Shown one piece after another: positions 23,475 through 36,617 of a stretch of 64,000 bases of DNA (the stretch's first letter is position 1; every line of letters starts with the position of its first letter). Source of the DNA: Acanthochlamys bracteata (lineage: Eukaryota > Streptophyta > Magnoliopsida > Pandanales > Velloziaceae); contig CM034131.1 of the NCBI GenBank assembly GCA_019914995.1, forward strand, positions 7,658,501 to 7,722,500. Direction: 5' to 3'. The notes below the pieces were generated by a model. The model was not told the origin of the DNA, searched no databases, and was given only the letters and a program-made list of their open reading frames with translations. A program made the position numbers and the translations under genes.

Positions 23475-26400
23475 ATGCATATTTCAATCTCCGGCTGCAG
23501 CAGCTTCATGGTGCATGCATTGTCAGGGGCGACCCTTTTGTCAGATCGCCCTCTCTCTCCAGTAGCCCTTGAAAGTTCTCCTACACCTACATATCATGTA
23601 TTCATTTCTGAGTTAGGCAAGTGTATTCTTAGATGCTCAATGAGTGGGAGGAAAAACTTAGCATTGCTCAATGATGTGATGGTCCCTGTTGCTTACAGTG
23701 ATAGAAGTCCTGTGCTCCTACTGATGGGAGGAGGGATAGGTGCTGGCAAAAGCACCTTGCTCAAGGACATACTCAAGGATTAAGCACCTGATACTAATTA
23801 TAATTCTTGAGTTATTATATGATTTGCAAGTAAAAATGTCTGATTAGAAGGCAGCCTCAAATGCCTTAAAAATATCTTACTTTAAGCAATCCATGGTACT
23901 GTCACTCTATTCTTCTAGATGCAAGCAATGGCTTCGAATATCATCCTGCGATGAATTTAAAATTTTTTCAAAACCAATTGACTATAAGAAGAATGAGCTC
24001 AAAGTCTTTATGAATATTATCTCAGATGGGACTAAACCTTTCTTTAACACATGCTCTCCATGGTTCTTTTTTTTTTAATTTTTAAATTGAACTGATACGG
24101 ACTACGTGCCCTGTAATAAATTAGATGAAGTGAGTGATCTGTCCTGAAATGAAATGAGCTATTTGTCCTACAATATAGCGGATTGAAACGAACTATCTGT
24201 TTGAAATGAAGCGGGCTAATTTTACTCTAAAATAAAGTGAATCATGAAGGCCCTAAATAGATATGAATAATAAAATTAAATTTAGCCCACATCTTAGGTC
24301 AATCCGGTCCAACCCGTTCTGATATCATGTGACGAATTTAGAATTCTTTTCAAAACTAATTGGCCATGAGAAGAGTGAGCTCAAATCTTTATGAATATAA
24401 TTTCAGAACCATTGATAAGCAATGTGAGACTAAACTTTCTTTAACACATCCAATTAAGCTGATATATATTTGACAGCATTGAGACTTTGTCTCAAAATAG
24501 CATTTAATGGAACATACAACTTTACCCAATATATAGTATTAACCCTGATATACAAGAAGCTCACTGTAAACATATAGGTGTCAACATGGTACTGAAGGAA
24601 TATCTAAGATCAAACCATAAAAGCAGTACCCATAAAATTGACAGACATTCTTTAATTTTAAATAACCTTAAGCAGACTGCATTTTGGTACTATCCTTTGA
24701 AATGTTAATCCTAATAAGGCGGAGATAGATGATCTTCAGTTAGTAACTCAAGGAGAGATCAGCAAATCTGAGCAGGAAAGAAAAGAAAAACATGCAATAT
24801 GGTTAGCCAAATTATAGCAGTTGATGCTAGCCAAATGGTGGCTCCACTTAGAATAAGCCTACTTATTAAATCACAAAAAGAAAACAAAAAAAAGTTCGAA
24901 AGACCCTTCACCTTAGTAGGTGCAAATTTACCACTGACTTGAACCTTACCACTGCCTAATCCCCTTGGGGGGACAAACAAAGTGCAGGGGGAAAATCAAG
25001 TTGTTGGAAAAATTGCTTCAATTTTACAACATCGTTGTTCCTTATATTAAAATTTTTAATTGGTTTCTGCCTGCAGGTCTTTCTGGTTGAAGGCATCATC
25101 AAATACTGTGGTAGTTGAGCTGATGCATTAAAAGAAACAGATGCAATTTATCACGCCATAAGCTCTCAAGGTCATACAAGGACATGCTTCAAACAGACTG
25201 AGCTGGTAGAACCCTTTTCTCAAATCTTCATTGGGCATTAAAGCATATAGCAAAGATTCACAAAACCCCAGTTTATTTATAAAACTAAAGAAATCACATA
25301 GGAAAACGTATACAATGTTTTTACGTTCATGTTGATTAACATTTTGCTCCCAATTTTGAAAATGCAAATAGATTAGGGAAAGAATCGTGCTAAGATGACG
25401 ACTAAGAGTTGTTTGCATATTGTCAATGCTCCCCTCATGATTCATTACTTTGGTATTAAAACATATTGGTTTTGCTGATTGAAGTTCATCAGCTGATAGG
25501 AGTTATTGATGATTTGTATCAAGTACATATTTAGCACAAGTAATGTTCATCAATCGAGAATGAATGTGCCAGATAGAAAAGTTTTCAACAGAAAGGACCA
25601 TTCTTCAAGCCTTTGTATACTAAAAGTAACGCAAAAATATATTAACATTAATACAGTGGCATATCAGCAGAAATGTCTACGACAACAGCTATAAGTCCAG
25701 ATTCTGCATAATCTGCACAATCATGTAACTGAATACTTCTATCTGTCCTTGGAACTAGATTCTCATGGCTATTGAAAATCTGAAACAGGTTCACCAGTCA
25801 TCAACAGATGCGGCATCCTCTCTCCTAGTGACAGCACTCAATGAAGGGAGATATGTTATAATGGATGGCACTCTGTCATGGGAACCATTTGTTGAACAAA
25901 TCAGTGATGTCCAAGAATGTCCAACGACGACGGTACAGAATGAGGGTTGGGTATAAGGTGGCTAATGATGGGACTTTCACATAGCAATACTGGGAAGAAG
26001 TAGATGAAGACAGAAAGACAAGACCTTACAGGATTGAGCTGGTCGGCTTAGTCTGTGATGCTTATCTATCTGTTTTAAGATGAATCAGGTACTTCCACTA
26101 GTTTTACACTGATTGAACAAGAGAAGAATACACAGTCGGTGATCCCTATAGACTGCTCTGGCTTTCTTGGTTGTTGCTTAGATCAAAGTCAACATACTTT
26201 TGCATCTCAAGTCATAATATACTGACCAATAGACTGTTCTTCACAACGAAGGCAAATATATCAACACATTAGAGAAGGCAGAAGGCAAAAAATAAATTAC
26301 GTTTTAGCTTCAACCACTTCAATTGGACATTCATTGGAATTTTGTCCAAAAGAGACCTTTATTAATAGAGGATACATCCACAACTGTACTTTTGATTCCA

Positions 26401-27080
26401 TACAATTGGCAAAATATTGGCCTGCCTCACCACTCTCTCTCTATCAGACAGTCCAAACAAAACCTCTATGACTGATTTGGCTAGGTTAGAAATAGCTTTC
26501 ATCAAACACACATGTTTTAAAACAAATTTTAAGCTTTAGCAGCTAGTGACTACTGCAATACAGTTTCTTCCTGACATCTTTTGATTCCTCCTGATATTAG
26601 AATGTGATCTTTTTCCCCTGTTTCAAGTTTCAGATACTAGAATTATCCAAAAGAAGCATCAAACTGATCATTTTCTCCTTTGAAACTAATCCACACGATA
26701 TTATCAGATTTCACAACTTATTTTACTCACATAAGCAGTATCGATGGATCTAGTACTATATAGAATATGTCATCTCCAATTCAAGAAATAGACACTTGTC
26801 TACTTGCGTCCTTGCTTGCACTCCTTACACCAAGAAGAGAATTAACTACCTTCTGGATTATTATGTAGGACAGGTTTGAGCATAACTTACTAGAATCTGA
26901 CTCTAACCACATGATAGGAAGACAATAATTATGGGAAGAGCAGCAAGGGTAAAGTCCCAGCTCATATCGCATAGGAGATTCGCAGGTGCATTTCACAAGT
27001 ATTGCAGCCTTGTTGACAATGCTCAAATATACTGCACTAACTCAGTGGGAACTCCACCACAGGTCCTTTCAACATTTTTT
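23475..27080 (+). pseudogene. Decayed zeta-toxin-like P-loop kinase gene
   Basis: Four separated pieces in order recall the plant proteins carrying a zeta-toxin-like P-loop kinase domain. Piece 1 (23475-23783) carries the Walker A loop GGGIGAGKST. Piece 2 (about 25077-25200) keeps a VVVE-ADA block but has stops. Piece 3 (25765-26085) keeps a TALNEGRYVIMDGTLSW block, then loses frame, with a stop further on. Piece 4 (26931-27060) keeps an SHRRFAGAF...YCSLVDNAQIYC block. At the end of piece 1 the frame stops at TAA where a splice donor would be expected, so the first exon cannot be joined normally. In bacteria zeta proteins phosphorylate UDP-N-acetylglucosamine; what the plant relatives do is not established. 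The N-terminal part seen in intact plant genes is not visible. Broken beyond use, probably a truncated duplicate. Confidence 0.8.
23946..24450. repeat. Pair of about 105-125-base direct repeats
   Basis: Two similar stretches, 23946-24050 and 24326-24450, run in the same direction. Both hold a GATGAATTT/GACGAATTT start, AAACYAATTG, GAGCTCAAA, TTTATGAATAT and end GACTAAAC...CTTTAACACAT. They bracket about 275 bases of unrelated sequence inside the P-loop kinase relic. The layout suggests a very small LTR element (TRIM-like) or a local duplication. No coding capacity. Confidence 0.5.
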
Positions 27081-27123
27081 TTTCATCCTTACACCTCCTT
27101 TTTTGTGCCATCTGATTAGTTTG

Positions 27124-27342
27124 ATGTTTGGAAATTGCTTATTGAAAAAAAAAAAATTTCTGAAATAAAAAATATTTCTTAAAATAAATTTTAAGAATAC
27201 TAAAATTTCACGACGTTAATTCTTTTATATTTTTTAAATTAAAAAATTTATAGAATATTTTAGAAAATTTATTGAAAAACGTAAAATTAAAAATTAGAAA
27301 AAAAAAAGAGAAAATAAGAAGATAATAAGCACTGCCAAACAT
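27124..27342. mobile_element. MITE-like element with terminal inverted repeats
   Basis: The left end ATGTTTGGAAATTGCTTATT (27124-27143) and the right end, read on the other strand, ATGTTTGGCAGTGCTTATT (27324-27342), match except for a few bases. The inside is AT-rich and non-coding, 219 bases overall. This is the clearest member of the foldback family in the window. A target-site duplication was not resolved. Confidence 0.65.
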
Positions 27343-29700
27343 GTATTAGATTAACAGACTCCCATTTTGTTGTATAAGTTGGTGCAGCTTATAGCATGGA
27401 AGGATAGTAATACTATCTGTAGTGGAGAGCCTCAGGATATCAGTTGCCTGGAGAAGTTCAGCCAATTGAACGAGGATGCTGATTGTATTTATGACCTCTA
27501 TGCCCATGCAGACACTATTAGTATGGAATAGTGTTGCATTATCACCAGAAAGAATCAGCATACAAAAAGAACTTAAGATCAGAATTAGGACTATTGAAAG
27601 CAAACCATCATGACTGTTGCGATGTCAAGCCTATTCAGTTAAAGGATTGGCTTTTCATTTCTAAATTGTAGTTTATAAATGATTGCTTACAAGTTGAAGT
27701 CTATAAATACAAGAGCAATTCCCTGTGAGTAGAACCACATACATGATTCTTGTTTGTGGAACCGTCATAGGTAGTAACATTCATACACCAGGTCTCCCAC
27801 AAAACAATTATACCATCTGTTGCGACAAAAGCTACACAACAGCAGGTACTGAAGTTATGATTGAGAGTTACGTGAATAGACAAACTGCTAGAACTACATA
27901 AGAAGTATACATCCAAAGTTTCCGTATTCTTGTATATACCAAATATCAAATGGCTAGTTCCATTTGGTATTAACAAGAAGTCATTAGTTGCTGAAATATC
28001 AACCCGCTAATGGCTTGTGTATAACAATCGAAGTTGGCCAAAACAAAGCACTAAGACAAAAGCAATATTACTTACTATAGGCTTAGGTTATAACTTATGA
28101 AGATTCAATAGGAATGAGAAATCAAGCAAATCATGATATTTTAGTCAGAAAAATCCACAATCAGCTGATATGGAGGAACTTGATCCCTTAATATTTTGCT
28201 GCTCCTTTTACATGTATCCTTACCACCTAGATAATTACAGTGCAAAACTAAATATCTGGATCCACACAGTAGTAACCTAGATAATTACTCTAATCACCAT
28301 ATAACGTTGAATATCTAAGATTTCCAACCTTTCTTGAGCGAGTGGCAATTCAATGAATTACCAAAATAATTTAAGATGATGAAACCGTCCATCTCACATG
28401 TCTAACACTCCAAATGATAGCAATACTGGCTTGTGACTGAAACTTTCCCTTAGATAGTAGGCTGGAAAAGCTTGAATCCAGCACATTGAACTGAAATTAG
28501 AACCATTTTGTCTAAGATTGAAAAAAATGGTACATATAGTGTTTTACTTCCTCATTGTGTCTTGTGAGAATTGTTATATTTCATCATAACCCAACAAGCA
28601 ATCTCTAGGCGACTATAATTGAGCAAAAGAATTCGAACTACCAAACAAGGGCATCAGCCAAAAACCTCCGGAGAATTGAAGTAGACAAAGAGGCACATTA
28701 CAACATTATTAGAGAAGAACACTTGACAAGCTTAAATAAGAAGATTCAGAGAAACGTAGCCGCTTCTTCTTCAACATTTCAAAAATCTCTACTTCCATCA
28801 GGGTAGCAAACCTCAGAGCGAATGAGAAAAACCAGAATGTGCTAGGTTTTCAATCAATCAAGGTAACAATGCTGGAATGTTGATTGAAATTCGAAATTTC
28901 GCCTCAATGTCTCAAATTCTATCCAATGTAAATTCAAAAACAATTATCACCAAATTCTCTAGCGGACTAAAATTTGGCATTCTCCCGCCCGTCCGCCTCT
29001 TATTAATAGTGTGATTAGTTGATTACAAGCGCGAATATAACCCGGTGTGATAAGCTACATCAGCCAACTCCATTATGGGGCCCACTGTAATCTGCTAACT
29101 GTCTTCAGTTTCTGTTGAAAAAAATAATATAAAAGAATTTAAATTACTTAAAGAAAACTTTGATGCTTAATTAATGGGAAGTTAGGACCCCGTACGCTGT
29201 GTTAACTCATGACTACACCAAGCTCATTAACAATTACCATCATCCTTATGTCCATGTAGCTCCCACGTGTTACAGCAAGACTAGTAGATCTCGTTTACGT
29301 TCGCTACGTAATTCGGTACCCTAACCGAGTCTCACGAAAGCACAAAATTACGTGGACTTCAATTACAAATTTCCAAGGCCAAACTATTTTAAAATTCATC
29401 TGATCTTTTTTTTTGTCTACGAAAACCATGGATAATTAGACGAAACGTCCAATGCAGAAACACGCTAAGCTTTCTCGAATATTTTCTTAGAAAAAGATAA
29501 CAGAACTAACAGAAGGAAAAAGATGAATTCCAGCGAGGTATACAATTCATTAGCTTCAACGAAACAACCGTTGTGGCGTAAATACCAACTACGCCCCTAT
29601 CATTCGATCAAATTTACATCATAACTGCCACTACAAATTAACAACATAAACAAAGGGGGAAAAAATAAAAATCTAAAAAAGGGAGAGAAAAACACTTGTC
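27343..29700. other. Spacer between the P-loop relic and histone H1
   Basis: No gene is supported. Short open stretches on both strands lack splice or domain support. The end of this stretch (from about 29520) probably includes the H1 3' UTR. Confidence 0.5.
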
Positions 29701-29705
29701 AAGCA

Positions 29706-30758
29706 CTAAACTCTCCTTGTACGCTTTGCCGGAGCCTTCTTCGTCGACGCCGATGAAGCCTTCCCAGAAGTTGACCGAGTAGTTCCCGATCTAACACTCT
29801 TCGGCCGCTTAGCAATCGGTGCTGCAGCTTTCTTCTTAGTTGCAGCGGCAGCAGTTGCCTTCTTCCCAGGAGTGTCCTTAGCAGAAGTCTTCGCTGCCTT
29901 AGCTGGACGAGCAGTTGACGATCTCGGATTTGCCACTTTCGCTGCAGGAGCTTTCCGCTTTGGTGTTGGAGCTTTGGCCTTCCCCTTGGCTGCTGTTGCA
30001 GTTGTCTTTGGCTTCGCCGCCGAAGTAGATCTTGCCTTCCCAGGAGCAACAGCAGTAGTCATCGCTTTCGATTTTGGCTTTGTCTTTGAAGTAGCAGCAG
30101 TCTTCGGCTTTGGTTTTGCAGCTGCAGGCTTGGCTTTGACTTTGGATTTAGCTTTCGCGACAGTCTTTGGTTTCGCAGCAGGTTTCTTCACTGGTGAAAC
30201 AGCAACTTTCTTCACCGGAGAAGTAGCAGGTTTCCTGGAACTAGCGGAAGAAAGCTTGTAAGAGGCTTTAATTTTGGTGAGCTTGCCTGAAGCCGTGAGC
30301 TTCTTTAACTGAAGCAGAAGCAATTTCTTAAAATTCGGTGGCAACGTGTCCTTATATTTGTCTTCAATGAACTTGCTAATCGCGTACTGGCTCGAACCAG
30401 TCCTCTCTTTCAATTCAGTAACCGCTTCCGTAATCATCTGAAATCAAAATCAACAACACTAAGCAACCAGATTCAACTCAGTAAAACAAAAACAAACCAA
30501 TCAAACTCAATCTAATCGAACAATTTCAAACAAAATCGAACAATTATACACCTCAAGATAGGGAGGGTGTGTAGAAGGAGAACGCTTTCTGGGAGCAGCA
30601 GGGTTCTTCGCCTTGATCTCCTTCTTCCTTGATGCCTTCTTCGATTTCGGATTCCCACCATCACTACCGGTTGCTTCCGCCGCTGTAACACCCGCCGCAC
30701 TCTCACCGGCTTCCTGCTCCGCCGTGGTCGCCTCGGCCGTTGCTTCTTCTGTCGCCAT
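29706..30758 (-). CDS. Linker histone H1
   Basis: Two exons on the minus strand, 30758-30552 and 30437-29706, with a 114-base intron in phase 0, give 312 residues. The N-terminus is Ala/Glu/Thr-rich. The winged-helix H15 globular domain spans about 62-135 (STHPPYLEMITEAVTEL, SSQYAISKFIED, LPPNFKKLLLLQLKKL). The C-terminal tail of about 175 residues is Lys, Ala and Pro rich with repeated SPVKK and KPK motifs, ending APAKRTRRV. H1 binds linker DNA at the nucleosome entry and exit and compacts chromatin. An intron inside the globular domain is usual in plant H1 genes. The length is that of a major somatic H1 (H1.1/H1.2 type) rather than the short drought-induced H1.3. Whether it is H1.1 or H1.2 cannot be told. 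Confidence 0.97.
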
Positions 30759-30890
30759 AACTAAACCTTAACTTGAACAAAGAGATTAAAAAGTTGTCGG
30801 AGAACGAAGTAGAGAGATTGAAAACAGAGTAGAGATCGAGATCGTGGTGGTGTGGTAGTGGTGGAAGCGGAAGTCAAGGGAAAGGTGTGA

Positions 30891-30938
30891 TTATATATTA
30901 GTGAAGAGTAATATAGACCAGTGCTGAACGCTGATTGG
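30891..30938 (-). promoter_or_regulatory. TATA and CCAAT boxes of histone H1
   Basis: On the minus strand a TATATAA box (30891-30897) lies about 135 bases before the ATG, and an ACCAATCAG box (CCAAT at 30934-30938) lies about 40 bases further out. This is the usual order for a histone promoter. Confidence 0.6.
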
Positions 30939-30949
30939 TTAGAAGTGAG

Positions 30950-33043
30950 TACACGCAGATCGATAACCCTTTGCTTAATTTTGAATATAGACCGTTCGAT
31001 CACAGTCTATCAACGACTGTAAATGTCGAGTAGAATAGCATCGATTGGAGTTGGATTTGAGATTGATGGCTGGTTAGCTCTAGTTGTGCTTCTCTTCTTG
31101 ATTCAATTTCTAATATCTCGAGATTTACTGAATTAATTTTGCTACAAATTTTTATGAGTGAAAGATCTCGATCTTAGTTTTTATATGAACATAGGCTTGC
31201 TTGAAATGGTTTCTTATGCTGTGAGAATTCTTGCATTGAAGTTGGAGGTGTCTGGCATGGTGTTTTGTGTGAGTTTTCTGAAGTTTTTTAGCACTATCTT
31301 GAAATTTGATGGAGCTTTTTTATATTTTCTTTTTGGTGTTTTTAATAGACATCTTGACGGATCTGTAGAAACTTGAAGGAGAAAAAACGGTGAAGAAACG
31401 GCTTCTAAATTACTGATTGCGCGTGACCCAACTGACACAGCTCTAAGAGATAGTGTTTCTGCTCCGAATTTCAGGCCATTTATCAGACTATTCACTGAAA
31501 ATTAATTCAATATTTCTTGATTCAATGATAGAACAATCAATCGGTGTCAGAATGAAAGAAATTTGGAAATGTTTCGTGTTTAATTCATTGTTAAATTGCT
31601 CTGAAATTAACAAAAGGTCATTGAACTCACTCAGCTGAGTCCTAAATGTTTTCTGTTGTAAACTACGTGCCATTACTTCTCTATTTACTTCAAACAAGAA
31701 ATATCTGTACCTTTAGAATGAATAAAAACATCAGTTAAGAACCATGAGAACGGAACGACATCAACTAAACTATTATGTGAACTTTTTTGCTGTTAATACT
31801 GTTAAGTTAATTCTTAAATTTTCAGGAAATATATGTCACTGCAATGTTCTTATAATACTTCCGGTTATCTGAGAATTGCGAAAAAGCTTGTAATGGCTAG
31901 TTGATCACTGCGTTATAGTTACGTATCTCTTGTCCATGTTGTGCCTAATAAAAAAAATTTCATTGTAAAAACTTATGGCATTTCTTTATCTTTCGCTTGA
32001 AGAGTTGTATGCCAATATATCATCACAAACATAAGTTCATAGCTAGGCACTTCATAAGTTGTTGGAGCAAAATAAGCTATACGGTAACGTTAAAGTCTTC
32101 ATCGCTCTCTTCTAAGTGAGTTAAAATTTACTCAGGTTTCTCTGCACTCTGTCTACTCCTTTCAAGGTGCATAAACACATCTACTATCGGAATCTTTTCC
32201 CTTTTGAAATATATATCGATCTGCTGTTCATGTATAGCTCTCGTGAAATTCAGCAAAGAAAATTACATGTATAGGAAGAGTGTTGACTCAAGAGGCGAGT
32301 TATATACATTACACGAGTAACTAAGAGAGTATTTGAGAGATTTTAAAAAATATTATTCTAAAATAAAAGATATATTTATCTTATATTCATAAATAAATTA
32401 TGCTATTTTTGATTAAATAATAATAATAATAATAATAGACAATAAAAAAATATTACTACATATATTTTTTTATAAATTCTAAATTCTTAAATACATTTTG
32501 TATAATATTATAAAATATTTATTTAAAAATATATAATATAATAATAATATACTATTTTTTTGAAACGTATTACTAAACGCATCCTAACACAATGTCGTGT
32601 CCATATCCGTCCGTTATGAGTGCAGCAGCTTCAACTCCCAAGATTTCTTAGGGCCTTAGAACATATTCACGAACACACAAATATTGCGCTCTAACTTCTA
32701 CGCCAACGATCAAAGCAGAAAGCACTCGATTATTGGTTTCATGAGATGGTGAAAAAAATAGAATTGGTTCATCAAGAATTTATAAGATGTACTTCGCAAA
32801 GTACTTCTAAAGATCTTCTAAAGATGTTTTGAAATGGTTGGACAAACACAAAACGTTTGCCTAGTTACTGGACAGAAAAGATTGAATGAAGTTTATTTAG
32901 TTTCTTCTTAGATTAGCTACATGATAGTTCTTTAGTTCATTGAACTGTAACACAACGCTGAGGACATCATGAAATTTTTATGTAGACAAGATTTTGATGT
33001 CGCTTATTTTCTACTTTACTAGTTGTTGGATATAAAGACACTT
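30950..33043. other. AT-rich spacer
   Basis: Upstream of H1 and before the copia element. No gene is supported; open stretches around 31158-31697 occur on both strands without domains. It contains the foldback element at 32328-32588, with a (TAA)n run inside. Confidence 0.5.
32328..32588. mobile_element. AT-rich foldback / MITE-like element, copy with (TAA)n
   Basis: The left edge GAGAGTATTTGAGAG and the right edge TACTAAACGCATCC flank 260 bases of almost pure A/T. A TAA microsatellite (about 32414-32437) sits inside. It resembles the other GTTTGG-edged elements, but the ends are less well matched. Confidence 0.35.
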
Positions 33044-33552
33044 TGATGAGCTTCTAATCAAGCAGTCCACGAGTAACTATTGGTAGTCCACCATTTAGTC
33101 CAACATAGTTCTTATGGTAGTTATGTTCAGATTTATTCATAAAGAAATTATGTTCAAATTTATCTAACTACCATAGAAAGTTATGTCAAGGAACTAATGC
33201 CAAAAAATTACTTTCGAGAGTTAGTTATTTAGTGGACTAGCTATCAAAGGATTTTCTTACATCTTATATATATATGTCCCAAATTAGTGGAATTTGTGAG
33301 AAGAATGAAAAGAGAAAATGCAAGCCAGAAAGCAAAGTTGTAAGCCTACATTGTATCCTCATTTTATAGTGATATTTTTTTTTATGTGACCACACCACCG
33401 TAGGATTTTTCTCATTTTTCTTCACGTATATCTTGGTGTTGCGTGATTGCCTTATTCATCTTTAACATCTCAATTTGGATTGCAAGATCTTAGTGTGTGC
33501 TATATATTCTGCTGTGCTATTTTCGTTCGTGCACACTACCGTATTCCCAACA
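33044..33552 (+). repeat. 5' LTR of the copia element
   Basis: Matches 36618-37182 along its length, ending CCAACA just before the primer-binding site. The exact left edge is uncertain: similarity reaches back to about 33044, but the canonical TGTTGG-type end would fall at 33079, where this copy reads TATTGG. It holds two units of the 23-base motif that occurs three times in the other LTR. Confidence 0.8.
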
Positions 33553-33554
33553 AG

Positions 33555-33566
33555 TGGTATCAGAGC
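33555..33566 (+). other. Primer-binding site (initiator Met tRNA)
   Basis: TGGTATCAGAGC follows the 5' LTR by two bases. It is the common plant copia primer-binding site, complementary to the 3' end of initiator methionine tRNA. Confidence 0.9.
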
Positions 33567-36500
33567 TTACGATTTTTCTGATGGCAAATAAGTTTGAGAT
33601 TCAAAAATTCAATGGGAGCAACTACCCATTGTGGAGGATGAAGATTTTGGCAATTCTAACCAAAGAAAATTGTGTTGCCGCTCTAGAGGATCGTACCGAC
33701 GATATAACGGACGATAGATGGTAAAAGATGGAAAGGTATGCTATGGCAAATCTTCATCTTTCTCTTGCTGATCATGTGCTTCTTAGTGTCTCAGATCTAA
33801 AGACCGCAAAAGAGGTTTGCAAAAAGCTTAAAAAAGTTTATGCCAAGAACTCAATGCAACATGCTATATTGTTGATGCGAAATTTGTATTCTCTTCGCAT
33901 GACTGAAACCTCTTCTGTGGCTGATCATCTTAGTGCAATGGAGTCTCTTTTCTCTCAATTAACAACACTAGAGAAGAAAATAGAGACTGGTGAGCGTGCC
34001 TTGATTCTACTCCAAAGTCTTCCAAATTCTTATGATCAAGTTGTCATAAATCAAACAAGTAACAGCGACTTGAAATCACTTGTTTATGAAGATGTCGTTG
34101 CAGCTGTTCTTGAAGAAGAAAGTCGTCGAAAGGACAAGCTTGATATTGTGCCTGGTGGACAATAATCGGAGGTTTTATTGTTGGCACAAGATAAAAAAAG
34201 GAAGCGGAACTTTAAAAATAGTGGCACAGGGCAGCAAAAGAGGAACAAGCGGCAAGTAAAGTGTTTTGCTTGTGGAAAGCTTGGGCACTACAAGCGTGAG
34301 TTCAAATCGTTGGCCAAAGGAGGAAGTACAGAAATCTCCAAATCTCAAACATGTGTGGCATATAATTCGGATGAGGGCGACGCTTTAGTTGGCGAAATAG
34401 CAATTATTACCGAAAACGAGACCAAATTTTGTTGATGTCTGGATTTTGGATTCAGGAGCATCATGACACATGACATACAAAAAGGATTGGTTTAATGAGT
34501 ATGAAGTCATTTCTGGAGGTAACGTGCGGATAGAAAATGACCAAATCTTGAAGGTTATTGGAGTTGGTTCCATCATGCTCAAGGGAGAAGATGGAAGGAT
34601 TCGCCACATCAGTAAGGTACGCCATATACTTGGCCTCACTAAAAATTTGCTATCTCTTGGACAGTTTGATGACCTTGGTTGTAAGACCCGAATAAAGGGT
34701 GGAATTATGAAGGTCATCCAGGATGGGTAAGAAATCTTGAAGGGAGAAAAGATCGGTTCCAACTTGTACCAAGTGCTTGGAGTGACACTATCACATGGAG
34801 ATGCAAGTGTGGCATCCGGCACTAATTTAGAGGAGATAATTCGAATGTGGCACTTGAAGCTGGGTCACATTTCGAAGTATGGCCTTAAAATTCTCTGTGA
34901 TCGAAAGCTCTTGCTAGGGCTATCCGATGTTAAGTTGCCGTTTTGTGAGGAGTATGTTACTGAAAAACAGCACCGTACCAATTTTGGAAGATCATTCTCC
35001 AAAGCCAAAGTCGTTCTTGACTTGGTTCGCTCGGATGTGTGGGAGTCACCGCAACTTTCACTTGGAGCGCCAAATATTTGGTAACTTTTATTGATGATTT
35101 TTCTCGACGAAGCTGGGTGTATCTAATCCGAAGAAAATCAGAGGTTTTTGGTGTATTCAAGTACTTTAAAGCTCGGATGGAACTTGATTCCAGTAGTAGA
35201 ATCAAATGCCTATGGTTGGACAACGGAGGAGAATACAACAGTGATGAATTTCTTATTTTCTTAGCCGAACAAGGGGTCAAACGGCAGTCTATCCATAGCA
35301 AAATAGAGTTGCGGAGCGGTTCAATAGAACATTATTTGAGCGGGTAAGGGCTATGCTTAAAATGGCTGGTTTACCTAACTCTTTTTGGGTAGAGGCAATT
35401 GAACCGTATCTCTTCAACTGCTATTAGATTGAAAGTGCCAATGAAAATATGGACTGGTAATGTTGTTGATTATTCTCGCCTTTATATTTTTGGTTGTCCA
35501 GTATTTGTGATGTATAAATCACATAAGAGATTTAAATTGGATCCTAAGTTCAGAAAATGCATATTTTTGGTGTATGCTGAAGATGTTATGGGGTATCGCT
35601 TATGAGATCCCACTGTCCGTAAGGTTTTCTTCAGTAGGAATGTGATCTTTATAAAAGACCAGCTGCAAAGAATATCAGAAGTTGATGATGCCACTAGATA
35701 TGCCACTGGAAAGCAAAACTTGCTTCAGGATAAAACCATTATTAATCCGGAGGAGGTAGAAGATTCAGATTCTGTGCATGAACTAATGGATGGGCATGAG
35801 AAAGAAGTTCATAGGAATCAAACCCGTAGGCGTTCAACTCGTAATAGGAAAGCACTTCAGAGGTATGCGGATTATATTTTGGAGCTTATGCCTAACATTA
35901 CATATAATCTTCTTGCTGAAGAAGGAGATGCAACAACTCTTAAGGAAGCATTGGATAGTGCAGATGCTGCCCGTTGGATGGAAGCTATGCAAGAAGAAAT
36001 TGAGGCACTCCATAAGAATGAGACTTGGAAATTAGTTTCACTTTCTCAAAGACGCAAAGCTATTGGTAACAAATAGGTCTACAAGATCAAGCGTAATAGC
36101 AATGATCAAGTAGAACGGTGAGTTTGAAGAAGAGATATACATGGTCCAACTAGAAGGCTTTGCCGAGGTAGGCAAGGATAACTTGGTTTGCCGGTTAGTT
36201 GTATGGGCTTAAGCAGGCACCAAAGTGCTGGTATAATAGATTTGATAGTTGTATCGGGAGCTTTGGATACAGTAAGCTAGTCTCGGACTCTTGTGCTTAC
36301 ATCAAACAGTTTGAGGGAGGTGAGTATGTCATCTTGCTGCTGTATGTAGATGATATGCTTATGGTGAGCTAACGCATGCAACGCATCCAACAATTGAAGG
36401 CTCAACTAGCTAGTGAATTTGATACAAAGAACTTGGGTCCGCAAACAAGATTCTTGAAATGCAGATATGGGGAGATAGAGACAATAGAGAAATCCGACTG

Positions 36501-36617
36501 TTCCAAGTAAATCGGTGTCTACCTCTTTCTTTATTAATCTCAGGTTATCTTCTTTGGGATGTCCTAGCCAAAACAAAAAAAAGATGGAGATATCTCGGGT
36601 ATCATATACATAGGAAG

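Noticed and set aside
29872-30261. Plus-strand hydrophobic open frame of 129 codons
   Set aside because: It is the complement of the Lys/Ala-rich H1 tail; the Phe/Ala/Gly pattern is a by-product.
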